Shown here in pieces: positions 1 to 9,340 of a stretch of DNA of 54,801 nt. Made by a program: the position numbers and the translations under genes. Position 1 is the stretch's first letter. Each line of letters starts with the position of its first letter. The stretch comes from Burkholderiales bacterium (GTDB lineage: Bacteria > Pseudomonadota > Gammaproteobacteria > Burkholderiales > Burkholderiaceae_C). The notes under the pieces were generated by a model. It saw only the letters and a list, made by a program, of their open reading frames with translations, was not told the origin of the DNA and searched no databases. The stretch is from NCBI GenBank assembly GCA_026400275.1, contig JAPLPK010000052.1, positions 1 to 54,801 of the forward strand. The letters are read 5' to 3'.

Positions 1-1369
1 AGACGTTCAGCGCCTCGGCATTGCCAAAGCCGGACTCGGCCTTTTTTGCCACGCCGACTACCTGGAAGGGCACGCTGCCCAGCAGGATTACCTGGCCCAC
101 GGGGTTGGGGTCGGTGGGGAACAGCTGTTTGCGGGTGTTGTCGTCGATCACCACCTCTTGCGCCAGGTTGGTGATGCTGGCGGGGTTGAAGAAGCGGCCC
201 TGCGCCAGCTGCACGCCTTTGACGCGGAAGTACTGCTCACCCACGCCGTTGATGTTGCCGGTCACGGCCACGTTGCCAAAGCGCAGCGTGGCCGAGCTGG
301 AGGCGGTGGGCGTCACGCTGTCGGCGTAGACCTGCTGCGCCAACGCGTCGGCGTCGGCCGGCACCAGGGTGCGCACGCGCGCCGCGCGCTGGTCGCCAAA
401 GCCGGCGCCGGAAAAGATCTCGATCGTGTTGGTGCCAATGGAGCTGATGTTCTTCAGCACCTGCTGGCGCGAGCCCTCGCCCAGCGCCACCACCGACACC
501 ACCGAGGCGATGCCGATGATGATGCCCAGCATGGTCAGAAAGCTGCGCAGCGGGTGCGAGCGCAGCGCCAGCACGGCCATGCGGAAGGCCTCGGTGAAGC
601 GGTCCCACACGGCACCCCAGCCTGCGCTGCCCGCAGGAGGTGCGGCCAGCGCGGGCGCCACCGTGGCGGGCCGCACCTGGCGGTCGGCAATGATCTCGCC
701 GTCGCTGATTTCGATGATGCGCTGGGCGTGTTCAGCCACCTGCATATCGTGCGTCACCAGGATGATGGTGTGGCCCTCGGCGTGCAGCTCCTGCAGGATC
801 TTCATCACCTCGGCGCCGCTGTTCTTGTCCAGCGCGCCGGTGGGCTCGTCGGCCAGGATCACGCTGCCGCCGTTCATCAGCGCACGCGCAATACTGACGC
901 GCTGCTGCTGCCCGCCGGACAGCTGGCCGGGCTTGTGGCGCATGCGGTCGGCCATGCCCAGGCGCTTCAGCAGCGCGGCGGCGCGCTCCAGGCGCGCGGC
1001 CTTGTCTTTGCCGGCGTAGACGGCGGGCACTTCCACATTGCCCAGCGCACTCAGGTCGCCCAGCAGGTGGTAGCGCTGGAAGATGAAGCCAACGTGTTCG
1101 CGCCGCAGCTCGGCCAGGGCATCGGGGTCCAGCTGGCCGGTTTCGCGCCCGGCCACGCGGTAGGAGCCGGTGGTGGGCCGGTCCAGGCAGCCCAGGATGT
1201 TCATCAAGGTGGACTTGCCCGAGCCGGACGCGCCCACGATGGCGATCATTTCGCCCGCGTGGATCTGCAGGTTCAGATCCTTCAGGACGGTGATGGTGTC
1301 TTCGCCTGCCGGGAATTCGCGCCGCAAGGCGGTGAGTTCCAGCAGCGGGCCAGATGTACGCTGGTCCAT
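1..1369 (-). CDS. macB: MacB, macrolide-type ABC exporter ATPase/permease (3' part missing)
   Basis: ATP-driven inner-membrane half of a MacAB-TolC tripartite exporter for macrolides, peptides or other amphipathic substrates. The reading frame is open from the ATG at 1369 through the left edge, so about 456 residues of the usual ~650 are present. The N-terminal nucleotide-binding domain shows Walker [10 protein letters not shown] near residue 45, the ABC signature LSGGQQQR, and Walker [10 protein letters not shown] followed by an H-loop in VTHD. After about residue 240 the MacB periplasmic-core/permease part begins, with a hydrophobic segment in the region reading [18 protein letters not shown]. 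The start lies 2 bp beyond the macA stop, so the two are co-transcribed. The missing C-terminus should hold the remaining FtsX-like membrane helices. Substrate cannot be told from sequence. Confidence 0.93.
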   Translation of the reverse strand, partial: MDQRTSGPLLELTALRREFPAGEDTITVLKDLNLQIHAGEMIAIVGASGSGKSTLMNILGCLDRPTTGSYRVAGRETGQLDPDALAELRREHVGFIFQRYHLLGDLSALGNVEVPAVYAGKDKAARLERAAALLKRLGMADRMRHKPGQLSGGQQQRVSIARALMNGGSVILADEPTGALDKNSGAEVMKILQELHAEGHTIILVTHDMQVAEHAQRIIEISDGEIIADRQVRPATVAPALAAPPAGSAGWGAVWDRFTEAFRMAVLALRSHPLRSFLTMLGIIIGIASVVSVVALGEGSRQQVLKNISSIGTNTIEIFSGAGFGDQRAARVRTLVPADADALAQQVYADSVTPTASSSATLRFGNVAVTGNINGVGEQYFRVKGVQLAQGRFFNPASITNLAQEVVIDDNTRKQLFPTDPNPVGQVILLGSVPFQVVGVAKKAESGFGNAEALNV

Positions 1370-1371
1370 GC

Positions 1372-2565
1372 CTACATGCCCATGGGAGGTCGGCGCATGC
1401 GGGTGCTGCTGTCGCCCGCAGCGGCTTCGCTGACCACCACCTGGTCACCGGCCTTCAGGCCTTCCAGAATCTGTGCGTGGATGTTGTTGTTCAATCCGAC
1501 CTTCACAGCGCGCGGTGTGGCCAGGCCGTCCGGGCCCAGCACGCGCACCATGGTGCGGCCCTGCTTGTCGCGCTCACCCAGTGCGGCCGAGGGGATGGCT
1601 AGCACCTGCTTGGCCTCGTCCAGCAGGATGTTGACCTGGGCCGTCATGGAGATGCGCAGCTGGCCGTCGGGGTTGGGCACGTCCAGCAGGCCGTTGTAGT
1701 AAATGGCGGTGGCGCTGGTGGTGGTGGATGTGCTGCTGCTGGTGGTGGTGTCGGTCAGGATGGAGTCGGGCGCGGGCTCCACGGTGCGCAGGGTGGTGGT
1801 GTAGCGCTTCTCGGGTGCGCCGAGGATGGTGAAGTAGACTTTCTGCCCGGGCTTCACGCGCACCACGTCGGCCTCGGAGATTTGGGCCTTCACGGTGATG
1901 GTGTCCAGCCGCGCCAGCTTGATGATGGTGGGCGTGCTTTGGTTGGCGTTGACGGTCTGCCCTTCCAGTGCCACCAGGGCCACCACCACGCCGTCCATGG
2001 GCGCCAGGATCTGGGTGTAGCCCAGGTTCAGCTGGGCGGTGTTGACGGCGATCTGGGCCTGGGTGATTTGCGCTTGCAGCGCGCTCACGTCGGCGCGGGC
2101 GGTGTGCAGCGCGGCGTCGGCGGCCTCAAAGTCGGCGCGCGAGCCGGCGTCGGCCGCCAGCAGGGTTTGGGCGCGCTGGAAGGCCAGCTCGGCCTGCTTC
2201 TGCGTGGCTTGCTTGAAGAGCAGCTGGGCCTGCACATTGGCCAGCGCAGCCTGGGCGTTGCGCAGGCTGTTTTGCTGGGTCAGCGAGTCGATCTCGGCCA
2301 CCAGCTGGCCTTTTTTGACAACGTCGCCCAGGGCTACTTTCAGCGACTTGATCTGGCCCGAGGCCTGCGCGCCCACGCTGACCTGCTTGAAGGCCTGCAG
2401 CGTGCCCGAGGCTAGCACCGCCTGCTCGATGTCGGCCAGGCCGGCGGTGGCGGTCACGTAGTCGGGCTTTTTGGCGGCCGGGAAAAACACCAGCTTGACC
2501 CCGATGGCCAGGCCCAGAACCAGCAGGGCCAGCAGCGAATAGCGGAGGATTTTGTTTTTGGGCAT
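1372..2565 (-). CDS. macA: MacA, periplasmic membrane-fusion protein
   Basis: Periplasmic adaptor linking MacB to an outer-membrane TolC-type channel. The 397-residue protein begins at the ATG at 2565 with [20 protein letters not shown], a short positive stretch and one membrane anchor. An upstream in-frame ATG at 2763 would add 66 residues of non-conserved sequence before the anchor, so I reject it. Family features are the lipoyl/barrel-sandwich half VGAQASGQI, a long helical hairpin (about residues 95-180, rich in A, Q and L), and the second lipoyl half [11 protein letters not shown] serine/threonine-rich loop ([14 protein letters not shown]) interrupts the beta-barrel domain. No strong ribosome-binding site is visible. 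It is the first gene of the macAB operon. No tolC gene is in the window. Confidence 0.93.
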   Translation of the reverse strand: MPKNKILRYSLLALLVLGLAIGVKLVFFPAAKKPDYVTATAGLADIEQAVLASGTLQAFKQVSVGAQASGQIKSLKVALGDVVKKGQLVAEIDSLTQQNSLRNAQAALANVQAQLLFKQATQKQAELAFQRAQTLLAADAGSRADFEAADAALHTARADVSALQAQITQAQIAVNTAQLNLGYTQILAPMDGVVVALVALEGQTVNANQSTPTIIKLARLDTITVKAQISEADVVRVKPGQKVYFTILGAPEKRYTTTLRTVEPAPDSILTDTTTSSSTSTTTSATAIYYNGLLDVPNPDGQLRISMTAQVNILLDEAKQVLAIPSAALGERDKQGRTMVRVLGPDGLATPRAVKVGLNNNIHAQILEGLKAGDQVVVSEAAAGDSSTRMRRPPMGM

Positions 2566-2740
2566 GTAAGGCGACAGTAGAAGGTGGACGCACTTTACAA
2601 GGCGCTGGTACCCGCGTTGCATGGTGGGGGTAAACCGAATGTAAAGCGCCCGCTGGCGTCGGGACGTGCCCTGGTAGATGGTCTGGCCCCAGCGGTACCT
2701 GGCACCGCATCGCACCCAGGGCGCGAGCTGGTTGGGTGCT

Positions 2741-2763
2741 ATGGTTTTGGCAGTAAAAACCAT
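2741..2763. other. Inverted repeat upstream of macA
   Basis: Eight-base perfect arms ATGGTTTT (2741-2748) and AAAACCAT (2756-2763) with a 7-base spacer lie in the 300-bp gap between macA and the aldo/keto reductase. It abuts the palindromic repeat at 2766. It may be a small stem-loop or operator; nothing else supports a function. The rest of 2566-2865 shows no gene. Confidence 0.45.
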
Positions 2764-2765
2764 AA

Positions 2766-2813
2766 GGCTGAATGCACTCCAGCGCAGATTTAATCTGCGC
2801 TGGCTGCTATCAA
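2766..2813 (+). repeat. Comamonadaceae-type palindromic repeat, copy 1
   Basis: Copy of a family found at least ten times in this window. Core is a perfect hairpin with 11-base arms CCAGCGCAGAT (2779-2789) and ATCTGCGCTGG (2793-2803), followed by the family tail GCTGCTATCAAAAACAG. Family layout is: GGC-CTAGCGCAGGT / ACCTGCGC-AGCAGCTAT / A-T-rich / ATAGCA. Located between macA and the aldo/keto reductase. Confidence 0.75.
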
Positions 2814-2865
2814 AAACAGAGTATTTCTTAAATAAATCAGGCTGCGCTGTGCACCCAGCTCGTGA

Positions 2866-3852
2866 TCACCAGCGTTGGTGCACGTGCGGTGCTATGCGGT
2901 CCACGTACAGCGCGCGCAATGCAGCCATGCTGGGTTCCGAGAGGGGTGGCAGACCGCTGGCTGCGCCATTGCTCTGGGCCTGGACGGCATTTTTGGCACC
3001 GGGTATCACGGTGCTGACTGCCGCTTCCATCAGTATCCAGCGCAGCGCGAACTGCGCCATCGAGATACCTTCGGGCACCAGGCGCCGGATGTCTTCCACC
3101 ACCGACAGTGCGACTTCGTAGGGCACGCCCGCAAAGGTTTCGCCCACGTCGAACGCTTCGCCATTGCGGTTGAAGGCGCGGTGGTCATCGGCTGCGAAGG
3201 CGGTGTTTGCGTTCATCTTTCCGGTCAGCAGGCCCGATGCCAGCGGCACCCGCGCGATCACGGCAACGCCCTGTTTCTGGGCCTCGGCAAAAAACAGCGA
3301 TGCTGGCCGTTGCCTGAAGATGTTGAAAATGATCTGCACCGAGGCGACGTTCGGGTAAGCGATGGCTTTCAGGCCTTCTTCGACCTTTTCAACCGACACC
3401 CCGTAGTGACGGATCTTTCCGGCGGCAACCAGTTCGTCCATGTAGCCAAAGACTTCGGGTTGGTAATAGACCGCAGGCGGCGGGCAGTGCAGTTGCACCA
3501 GGTCGAGGCAATCGGTGTCCAGATTGCGCAACGAACGTTCGACGAAGCCCGTCAGGTTCTCTTTGGTATAGCCATCCGCCACATGCGGCGAAAGCCGTCT
3601 GCCGATCTTGGTGGCAACCAGCGGTGGTGTGCCGCCACGCTCTTTCAGAACTTCGGCGATGAACTGTTCTGAGCGGCCGTCGCCATAGACGTCGGCAGTG
3701 TCAAGAAAGTTTGTGCCCTGGTCCAGCGCCGCGTGCAAGGCCGACTTCGCATCGTGTTTGCTGACGTCGCCCCAGGCGCCGCCAATCGCCCAGGCGCCGA
3801 AGCCAATTTCCGATACGGTTTTGCCGGTGTTTCCAAATGGTCTTTGTTGCAT
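2866..3852 (-). CDS. Aldo/keto reductase
   Basis: NAD(P)H-dependent aldehyde/ketone reductase of the AKR superfamily (TIM barrel), 328 residues, full length. The catalytic tetrad is visible: Asp and Tyr in NFLDTADVYGDG (about residues 48-59), Lys in VATKIG (about 82) and His in LVQLHCPP (about 119). The C-terminal cofactor loop reads STVIPGAKN. The sequence resembles the YghZ/Tas-like group of general AKRs, so the substrate is open. Fifteen bases upstream lies the tail of a decayed short-chain dehydrogenase on the same strand, and the LysR gene further upstream is divergent; the set may once have been a regulated catabolic cluster. Confidence 0.85.
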   Translation of the reverse strand: MQQRPFGNTGKTVSEIGFGAWAIGGAWGDVSKHDAKSALHAALDQGTNFLDTADVYGDGRSEQFIAEVLKERGGTPPLVATKIGRRLSPHVADGYTKENLTGFVERSLRNLDTDCLDLVQLHCPPPAVYYQPEVFGYMDELVAAGKIRHYGVSVEKVEEGLKAIAYPNVASVQIIFNIFRQRPASLFFAEAQKQGVAVIARVPLASGLLTGKMNANTAFAADDHRAFNRNGEAFDVGETFAGVPYEVALSVVEDIRRLVPEGISMAQFALRWILMEAAVSTVIPGAKNAVQAQSNGAASGLPPLSEPSMAALRALYVDRIAPHVHQRW

Positions 3853-3867
3853 ATCAAGTCTTGCCTG

Positions 3868-4119
3868 TTAGGGCATTAGCTGTCCACCGTTGATTTCGAT
3901 GGTCTGGCCGGTGATGTAGCCAGACAACGCCTCTGATGCGAGGAAAAGAAAGGTGCCCACGCACTCATCCGGCCGTCCCGCCCGGGCCATCGGAATGGTG
4001 GCGCTTTGGGCCGCGAACCCTAAGGCAACGCTGAGCAAGTCCCTCGCGGTCTGCGCCTTGCATCCCATCCCGATCCAGGGCGCGCAGCCTTGCGGGGACT
4101 TATTCAGCGTCGCCCTCAT
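3868..4119 (-). pseudogene. Short-chain dehydrogenase remnant (C-terminal tail only)
   Basis: Only the last ~60 residues are recognisable: IPMARAGRPDECVGTFLFLA followed by SEALSGYITGQTIEINGGQL, the standard end of a classical SDR (GRPEE...ASxxxxYITGQ...VNGG). The nucleotide-binding Gly motif and the YxxxK catalytic pair are absent, and sequence upstream of about 4010 does not look like an SDR. An ATG-initiated 83-residue frame exists but I read it as accidental. The remnant sits between the aldo/keto reductase and the divergent LysR gene, so a 5' deletion or rearrangement occurred here. Confidence 0.7.
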
Positions 4120-4229
4120 GCGACCGCCGCATGCCTTGTTGTGCAGTCTTATTTATAGCCCCGATGTCTCGCGCAGGGCTAAGATGAAGGGTGATCCAAA
4201 ATCACTGCGTTAGTGAAGGAAATTCATCT

Positions 4230-5147
4230 GTGTCGCTCTTTGACAGTGTCGAACTGGCAGACCTGCGGGTCTTTGTAACGATTGTGCGCACGCGCAGTTT
4301 CAAGGCGGCGGCGATCCAGCTGGGGGTGACACCTTCGGCGGTTAGCCATGCGATGCGGCGCCTGGAAGCGCGGTTGGCAACCAAGTTGTTCAACCGCTCC
4401 AGCCGGGCGGTGACCACCACCGATGTGGGTCGCGATCTGGCGCTGCGTCTGGAAGATGGTTTCGACAAGATCGGCCTCGCACTGGCGGAGCTGGACGCGC
4501 CCGGCGCTGGCCGGTATGGCGAGCTGCGCATCAACGTGTTTGCCGACGCGGCGCACCTGCTGATTGCGCCGGCCATTCCCGAATTTGCCAGGCTGTGCCC
4601 GGAGGTGCGGTTGACTGTCGTGGTGGAGGACCGGCCTATCGACATCGTGGCCGAAGGCTATGACGCCGGAATCCGGTATGGCCACCACGTGCCCGAGGAC
4701 ATGGTCGCCGTGCCCTTGAGTGGCGCCCAGCGGTGGGTGGTGGCGGCAGCGCCGGCTTACCTGGCAAAGTTCGGTGCGCCCTTGCAACCGGATGACCTGG
4801 CCCACCATACATGTATCCAGCTGCTGCTGGGTGACAACTCCAGTTACAAATGGGAGCTAGGCCGGGGGCGTGCGAAACGGCAGATACGCGTACCCGGTGC
4901 TATCACGATCAATGACACCGCCACCTCCATTGCGGCTGCCAAATCAGGCATGGGCCTGGCCTATTTTCTGGAGCAACGCATTGCTGCCGAGCTGGACGAA
5001 GGCAGCTTGCAGCTGGTGTTGGCCGACCACGCGTTCAAGGCGGAACCGTTTCACATGTACTACAGCGGCCGCCGGCACAACCACCCGGCGCTGCGCAAGC
5101 TGGTGAACATCATTCGCGTGCAGCAGTCGCTCAGCAAGCTCCGCTAA
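4230..5147 (+). CDS. LysR-family transcriptional regulator
   Basis: DNA-binding regulator, 305 residues from the GTG at 4230. I chose this start because AAGGA at 4216-4220 lies 9 bases before it and because LysR proteins normally begin only a few residues before the helix-turn-helix; an ATG at 4191 would add 13 residues. The winged HTH reads FKAAAIQLGVTPSAVSHAMR then RLEARLATKLFNRSSRAV. The remainder is a substrate-binding domain (about residues 85-290) with the common DAGIRYG motif. It points away from the SDR remnant and aldo/keto reductase, the classical divergent arrangement for a LysR regulator and its target. The inducer is unknown. Confidence 0.88.
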   Translation: MSLFDSVELADLRVFVTIVRTRSFKAAAIQLGVTPSAVSHAMRRLEARLATKLFNRSSRAVTTTDVGRDLALRLEDGFDKIGLALAELDAPGAGRYGELRINVFADAAHLLIAPAIPEFARLCPEVRLTVVVEDRPIDIVAEGYDAGIRYGHHVPEDMVAVPLSGAQRWVVAAAPAYLAKFGAPLQPDDLAHHTCIQLLLGDNSSYKWELGRGRAKRQIRVPGAITINDTATSIAAAKSGMGLAYFLEQRIAAELDEGSLQLVLADHAFKAEPFHMYYSGRRHNHPALRKLVNIIRVQQSLSKLR

Positions 5148-5236
5148 AGCGGGGATGATTGCCGTGGTGCGGTGCCCATTCGCCCCCCCCCAACTGGTGA
5201 GCAGGCGAATGGAGAAGCCGCGCAACAGAGCCGCCT

Positions 5237-7576
5237 TTACAGGCCGATCACGCCGCCATCGTTCTTGGTGATCATCACTGTGGCCGAGCGCGGGCGTGCG
5301 GTGCTGCCGCCGGGGCCGTAGGCGGCTACGCCGGCACCGTTGCCGGGCCAGTGGCTTTCGTACTTGCTGGGGTCGCCGATGTTGGCGGTGGCGGTGTTCT
5401 CACCCGGGTGCTGGATGTTGATGAACAAGGCCTTGCCATCGGGCGACTCGGCCAGACCGGTGACCTCGGAGCCCAGCGGCGCGGTCAGGAAACGCTTGAA
5501 GATGGTCTCGTTCATCTTCTTGCCGGCAAAGGTGTTGACCGTGACCGGGCCGGTGCCGGCGGTGCCGGGCTTGCCATTCGCCTGGTTGGTCACCGTGACG
5601 GGGCCGCCGTCGCCGTAGCTGCCGGGTACGGCGGCCAGCAGCATGCAGTTGGTCACGTCGGTGTAGGCGTTGTCGTCGGTCTCGATCCACAGAATGCCGC
5701 TGGCCTTGGAGAACCAGCAGCCATCCGGCTTGGACAGGTCGTTCACCGCAGTCAGGCCAGACAGATTCACATTGGCCTGGTAGTTCACGTTGTCCAGGCC
5801 GATGTCTGCGGCGGCCTGGCTGGCGAACAGGTAGATGTCCCAGTTGAAGGTGGCGGCAGACGGGTCGTTACCGGTTTCGCGGATGCGCATCACCTGGCCG
5901 TTGACGTTGCCCTTGAGCGTGGTGGCGGTGGCGTTCTGGGTGGATACGCCTTTGTTGTCCAGCCAGTAGCGCGGGAAGGCCGGGTCCACATCGGGGTTGG
6001 GCACGTTGTTGCTGCTGGTGCTGCCCACGTTGCCACGGTCCGGGTTCTCGGTCATGGTGATGTAGATCTCGCCATTGCGCGGGTTCACGGCGGTCCATTC
6101 GGGGCGGTCGCACTTGGTGGCGCCAGCGGCGTCGGCGGCCAGGCGGGCATTCACCAGCACGTCGGCCAGGTCGGCAAAGGCATAGGCGCTGTTGCCGCTG
6201 ATGGCGGTGTTCGTCAGGTCCAGCTTGAGCCAGGTGCCGGTGCCGTCGGCGTTGAACTTGGCGGCATACAGCGTGCCGTTGTCCAGGTATTTGGCGCCGG
6301 TGGCCAGACGGTCTGCGGGGCTGGCATCGGCCTCTGACCAGACTGCGTTGGAGACGTATTTGTAGACGTATTCGCTGCGCGAGTCGTCGCCCATGTACCA
6401 GGCCAGCGGCTTGCCGACGACGGGGTTGCTGGGCCAGGCGCCTTCATGGGCGAAGCGGCCCAGGGCGGTGCGCTTAACCGGGGTGGAGCTAGGGCTGTAG
6501 GGGTCGATCTCGACCACCCAGCCAAAGGTGTTGTGGCTGTTGCGGAAGTCGTCGCTACCGTCGGTGGACGTGCCCAGCTTGCTTGCGTCCCAGCGGGCGT
6601 ATTCGGTGTTGTTGCTGTCGGCGGGCACCACGGTGGCCCAGCGTTGGCCGCCCGCCGCACCTTGCGCCAGGCCGATGCGTTTGAAGGCGGTGCGCTCCTT
6701 GGCGCTGCGCTGCGCGTCGTCGGCACTGCCACGGCGGAAGAAGCCGGCAAAGTTTTCTTCGCAGGTCAGGTAGGTGCCCCAGGGCGTGTAGCCGCTGGCG
6801 CAGTTGCCGATCATGCCGCGCGTCAGCGTGCCGTCGGTCGAGTACTTGGTAACCAGCAGGGCCGAGCCCTTGGCCGGGCCACCAAAGGCCATGGGTGTGC
6901 GCGGCGTGATGCGGCGGTTGAAGCTGGACGATTTCACCAGGCCAAAGCTGCCGCTGGTCTTGGCGATCTCGATCACCGAGGCGCCATGGGCTTCGACTTC
7001 TTTCAGTGCTTCTGCTTCGGGGCGCGGGCCGGCGCTGGAGCTGATATTGGTCTGGCCATTGGGGTGCATGAACTGCACCGTGCCGTTGATGGCCTCGTGG
7101 TTGATGGCCATCAGCGCGCGGGTGTTGCTGCTCAGCGAGGGCTTGCCGTCGCTGCCCAGGCCGAAGTAGTGCATGCCGTCATGGTGCTCGCCGCTGCGGC
7201 GGGCAAAGTTGCTGTCACTGCCGTTGTTCTGGTAGTCGGTCACGGCGGGGTCGATCGAGTCGCCGGTGGCGTAGATCACGGTGGCGGTGTAGCCGGCGGG
7301 CACCGTCACGCGGTCCACCAGGTCTTTGGCTACAGCGGTAAAGCCCAGTACCGGTGGTGGCACGGTGACGAAGGGGCCACCTTCGCTGCCACCGCCGCAG
7401 GCGCTGAGGCCCACACCGCCCAGCGCGGCACCCGCCAGCGCACCCACGCCGGAGCGCAGCACGCTGCGGCGCTGCACCTGCGTGGCCATCACATCGCTGA
7501 GGTGGCGGTTGTGGCTGGGGTTGTTGTCGAAGTCGTCGGGGTCGATGAAGCTGTCAGGGGCGGTACCGTGGTTCAT
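5237..7576 (-). CDS. PhoX-family (DUF839) Tat-exported phosphatase
   Basis: Predicted periplasmic phosphatase of the PhoX family, which uses calcium and iron ions. Starting at the ATG at 7576 the protein has 779 residues; DDFDNNPSHNRH near the N-terminus is typical of this family. A twin-arginine signal QRRSVLRSGVGALAGAALGG is followed by LSAC, a possible lipobox, so it may be a Tat lipoprotein. Core motifs include NHEAING, TPWGTYLTCEENFAGF, GWVVEIDPY and YMGDDSRSEYVYKY. An in-frame ATG at 7648 would place 24 extra hydrophobic residues ahead of the family N-terminus and is less likely. Neighbours are not phosphate genes and no Pho box was recognised. Substrate preference is not readable. Confidence 0.86.
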   Translation of the reverse strand: MNHGTAPDSFIDPDDFDNNPSHNRHLSDVMATQVQRRSVLRSGVGALAGAALGGVGLSACGGGSEGGPFVTVPPPVLGFTAVAKDLVDRVTVPAGYTATVIYATGDSIDPAVTDYQNNGSDSNFARRSGEHHDGMHYFGLGSDGKPSLSSNTRALMAINHEAINGTVQFMHPNGQTNISSSAGPRPEAEALKEVEAHGASVIEIAKTSGSFGLVKSSSFNRRITPRTPMAFGGPAKGSALLVTKYSTDGTLTRGMIGNCASGYTPWGTYLTCEENFAGFFRRGSADDAQRSAKERTAFKRIGLAQGAAGGQRWATVVPADSNNTEYARWDASKLGTSTDGSDDFRNSHNTFGWVVEIDPYSPSSTPVKRTALGRFAHEGAWPSNPVVGKPLAWYMGDDSRSEYVYKYVSNAVWSEADASPADRLATGAKYLDNGTLYAAKFNADGTGTWLKLDLTNTAISGNSAYAFADLADVLVNARLAADAAGATKCDRPEWTAVNPRNGEIYITMTENPDRGNVGSTSSNNVPNPDVDPAFPRYWLDNKGVSTQNATATTLKGNVNGQVMRIRETGNDPSAATFNWDIYLFASQAAADIGLDNVNYQANVNLSGLTAVNDLSKPDGCWFSKASGILWIETDDNAYTDVTNCMLLAAVPGSYGDGGPVTVTNQANGKPGTAGTGPVTVNTFAGKKMNETIFKRFLTAPLGSEVTGLAESPDGKALFINIQHPGENTATANIGDPSKYESHWPGNGAGVAAYGPGGSTARPRSATVMITKNDGGVIGL

Positions 7577-7710
7577 GGTGGCTTTGGTGTTGAAAAGCCA
7601 AAGCGTAGCGACGGTGTATGACAGGTAAATTAATGTAAAGACCCGCAAGTTCCCAGGGCTAAAGCGGGCATTTTCTGCGGGGGAGCGAGGCGGCGCAAGG
7701 ACTGCTTAGC

Positions 7711-7756
7711 TCCTAAATTTGTAGCTGCTAGCGCAGGTTCTATATGCACCAGAGCC
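7711..7756 (-). repeat. Palindromic repeat, copy 2
   Basis: Degenerate member of the family in the opposite orientation to copy 1: GTAGCTGCTAGCGCAGG then a diverged second arm and CCAGAGCC. It lies between the phoX-like gene and the DUF2062 gene. Confidence 0.6.
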
Positions 7757-7767
7757 CTGTTAGGCAT

Positions 7768-8346
7768 TTAAGTCATTTTCGCGTGAGACGCTTTGTGCCT
7801 GCGTCGGGCCTGCTGCCATGCACGCTTGATGGCCGGGCTCAGCCACAGTGCCTGCATGGCTGCGTAGGCGGTAAGCGCCAAGGCGGCGCCCAGCATCGGC
7901 AGACCCACCAGCAGCGGCCAGCCCATGGCCTGTACCCACACCAGCAGGCCCTGCATCCAGTCGGCAGCGCCATCGCCCATGCTGGGCAGCGGCGGCAGGG
8001 TTTGCGTGCCGGGTAGCACCCACTGGCCGATCTGGAAGGCCAGCAGGTACAGCGGCACGATGGTCAGCGGGTTGGTGTAGCAGGTGGCCAGCGCACCGGC
8101 GATGGCATTGCCGCGCAGCCAGGCGCAGGCAGCAAAGGTGGCGGGCACCTGCAGCGGGCCGGGTATCAGCCCGCAGAACATGCCTATGGCCACGCCCAGG
8201 GCCAGCGGGCGGCGGTTGAAGTTGAACACCTCGCGCCGGTCCAGCCAGGGCCGCATGCGCTGCAGCAGCGGCCCGTGCAGATGGGCCAGTACCCGGGGCT
8301 CCAGGCCGCGCAGCCAATGGCGCAATGTGTGTGCGTAACTGGCCAT
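7768..8346 (-). CDS. DUF2062 membrane protein
   Basis: Integral membrane protein of 192 residues with the DUF2062 hallmark: RRPLALGVAIGMFCGLIPGP followed by a second segment containing NAIAGALATCYTNPLTIVP. Hydrophobic segments are near residues 45-65, 75-110 and 140-165, with a basic C-terminal tail (ARRRHKASHAK). The function of the family is unknown. Its ATG overlaps the stop of the TerC gene (ATGA at 8346), so the two are translationally coupled. Confidence 0.85.
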   Translation of the reverse strand: MASYAHTLRHWLRGLEPRVLAHLHGPLLQRMRPWLDRREVFNFNRRPLALGVAIGMFCGLIPGPLQVPATFAACAWLRGNAIAGALATCYTNPLTIVPLYLLAFQIGQWVLPGTQTLPPLPSMGDGAADWMQGLLVWVQAMGWPLLVGLPMLGAALALTAYAAMQALWLSPAIKRAWQQARRRHKASHAKMT

Positions 8347-9308
8347 CAGTGCGCCGGCGGGCCGGGTTTGCGCGAGGTGACGAGCGAGGCCACGATGGAC
8401 GCGGCAATCAGCGCCGCCGTCACCAGCAGGGCGTAGCCAATCGGGATCTTCACCACGTCGATCAACAGCATCTTGCCGCCGATGAAGACCAGCACCAGGG
8501 CCAGGCCATAGGCCAGCAGGTGGAAGCGGTCCGCCAGGTCGGCCAGCAGAAAGTACAGCGCGCGCAGGCCCAGGATGGCGAAGATATTGGCCGTCAACAC
8601 GATGAACGGGTCGCTGGTGATGGCGAAGATGGCGGGGATGCTGTCTACCGCAAAAATCACGTCGGTGGTGCCGATCAGCACCAGCACCACGAACAGCGGC
8701 GTGTAGTACTTGACGCCATCGATCTGGGTGGACAGCTTTTCGCCGTCAAACGCGTCGCTGATCTTCATGCGGCCGCGCAAAAAGCGCAGCACCGGGTTTT
8801 GTGCAATGTCCGGCTCCTTGCCAGCGGCCAGCCACATCTTGGCGCCGGTGAACACAAGGAAGGCGCCGAACACGTACAGCAGCCAGTGGAAGGTGGCCAG
8901 TAGCCAGGCACCGGCCAAAATCAGGATGGCGCGCAGCACGATGGCGCCGATGATGCCGGTGATCAGCGCGCGCTTTTGGTACTGCGGTGGCACGCCGAAG
9001 TAGCTGAAGATCATCAGGAACACAAAGATGTTGTCTATCGACAGGCTCTTCTCCACCAGGTAGCCGGTGATGAATTGCATGGACACGGTATTGGCCACCG
9101 TGCGGCTCTGGCTGTAGTCCAGGTAGGTCCACAATAGACCCACGAAAACAAAGGCCAGCGAGAACCACAGCACGCTCCAGCCTGCTGCCTCTTTCATGGT
9201 GACCTGGTGCGCGCCCTGGCGCTCCATCACCCACAGGTCTATGGCTATGGCCACCACCACGAAGACGGCAAAGCCGACCCACATCCACCAGGTTCCGATT
9301 GTTTCCAT
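8346..9308 (-). CDS. TerC-family integral membrane protein (Alx-like)
   Basis: Multi-pass membrane protein of 320 residues, length typical of the Alx/TerC group that is linked to manganese homeostasis and metal or tellurium resistance. Conserved acidic membrane motifs are visible: LSIDNIFVFLMIFSYFGVP (about residues 87-107) and TTDVIFAVDSIPAIFAI (about 215-231), together with SLVWF-like first helices. About eight to nine hydrophobic segments are spread over the length. It overlaps the DUF2062 gene by four bases and follows the hibernation-factor gene by 32 bp, suggesting one transcript. I did not recognise a manganese riboswitch upstream. Confidence 0.9.
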   Translation of the reverse strand: METIGTWWMWVGFAVFVVVAIAIDLWVMERQGAHQVTMKEAAGWSVLWFSLAFVFVGLLWTYLDYSQSRTVANTVSMQFITGYLVEKSLSIDNIFVFLMIFSYFGVPPQYQKRALITGIIGAIVLRAILILAGAWLLATFHWLLYVFGAFLVFTGAKMWLAAGKEPDIAQNPVLRFLRGRMKISDAFDGEKLSTQIDGVKYYTPLFVVLVLIGTTDVIFAVDSIPAIFAITSDPFIVLTANIFAILGLRALYFLLADLADRFHLLAYGLALVLVFIGGKMLLIDVVKIPIGYALLVTAALIAASIVASLVTSRKPGPPAH

Positions 9309-9340
9309 TCAGGCTCTCCGCTGCGCTGGCGCAAAAGTGT

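Noticed and set aside
158-1699. Long plus-strand open frame (513 codons) over macAB
   Set aside because: Antisense shadow of GC-rich macB and macA; Gly/Ala/His/Gln-rich composition and no family.
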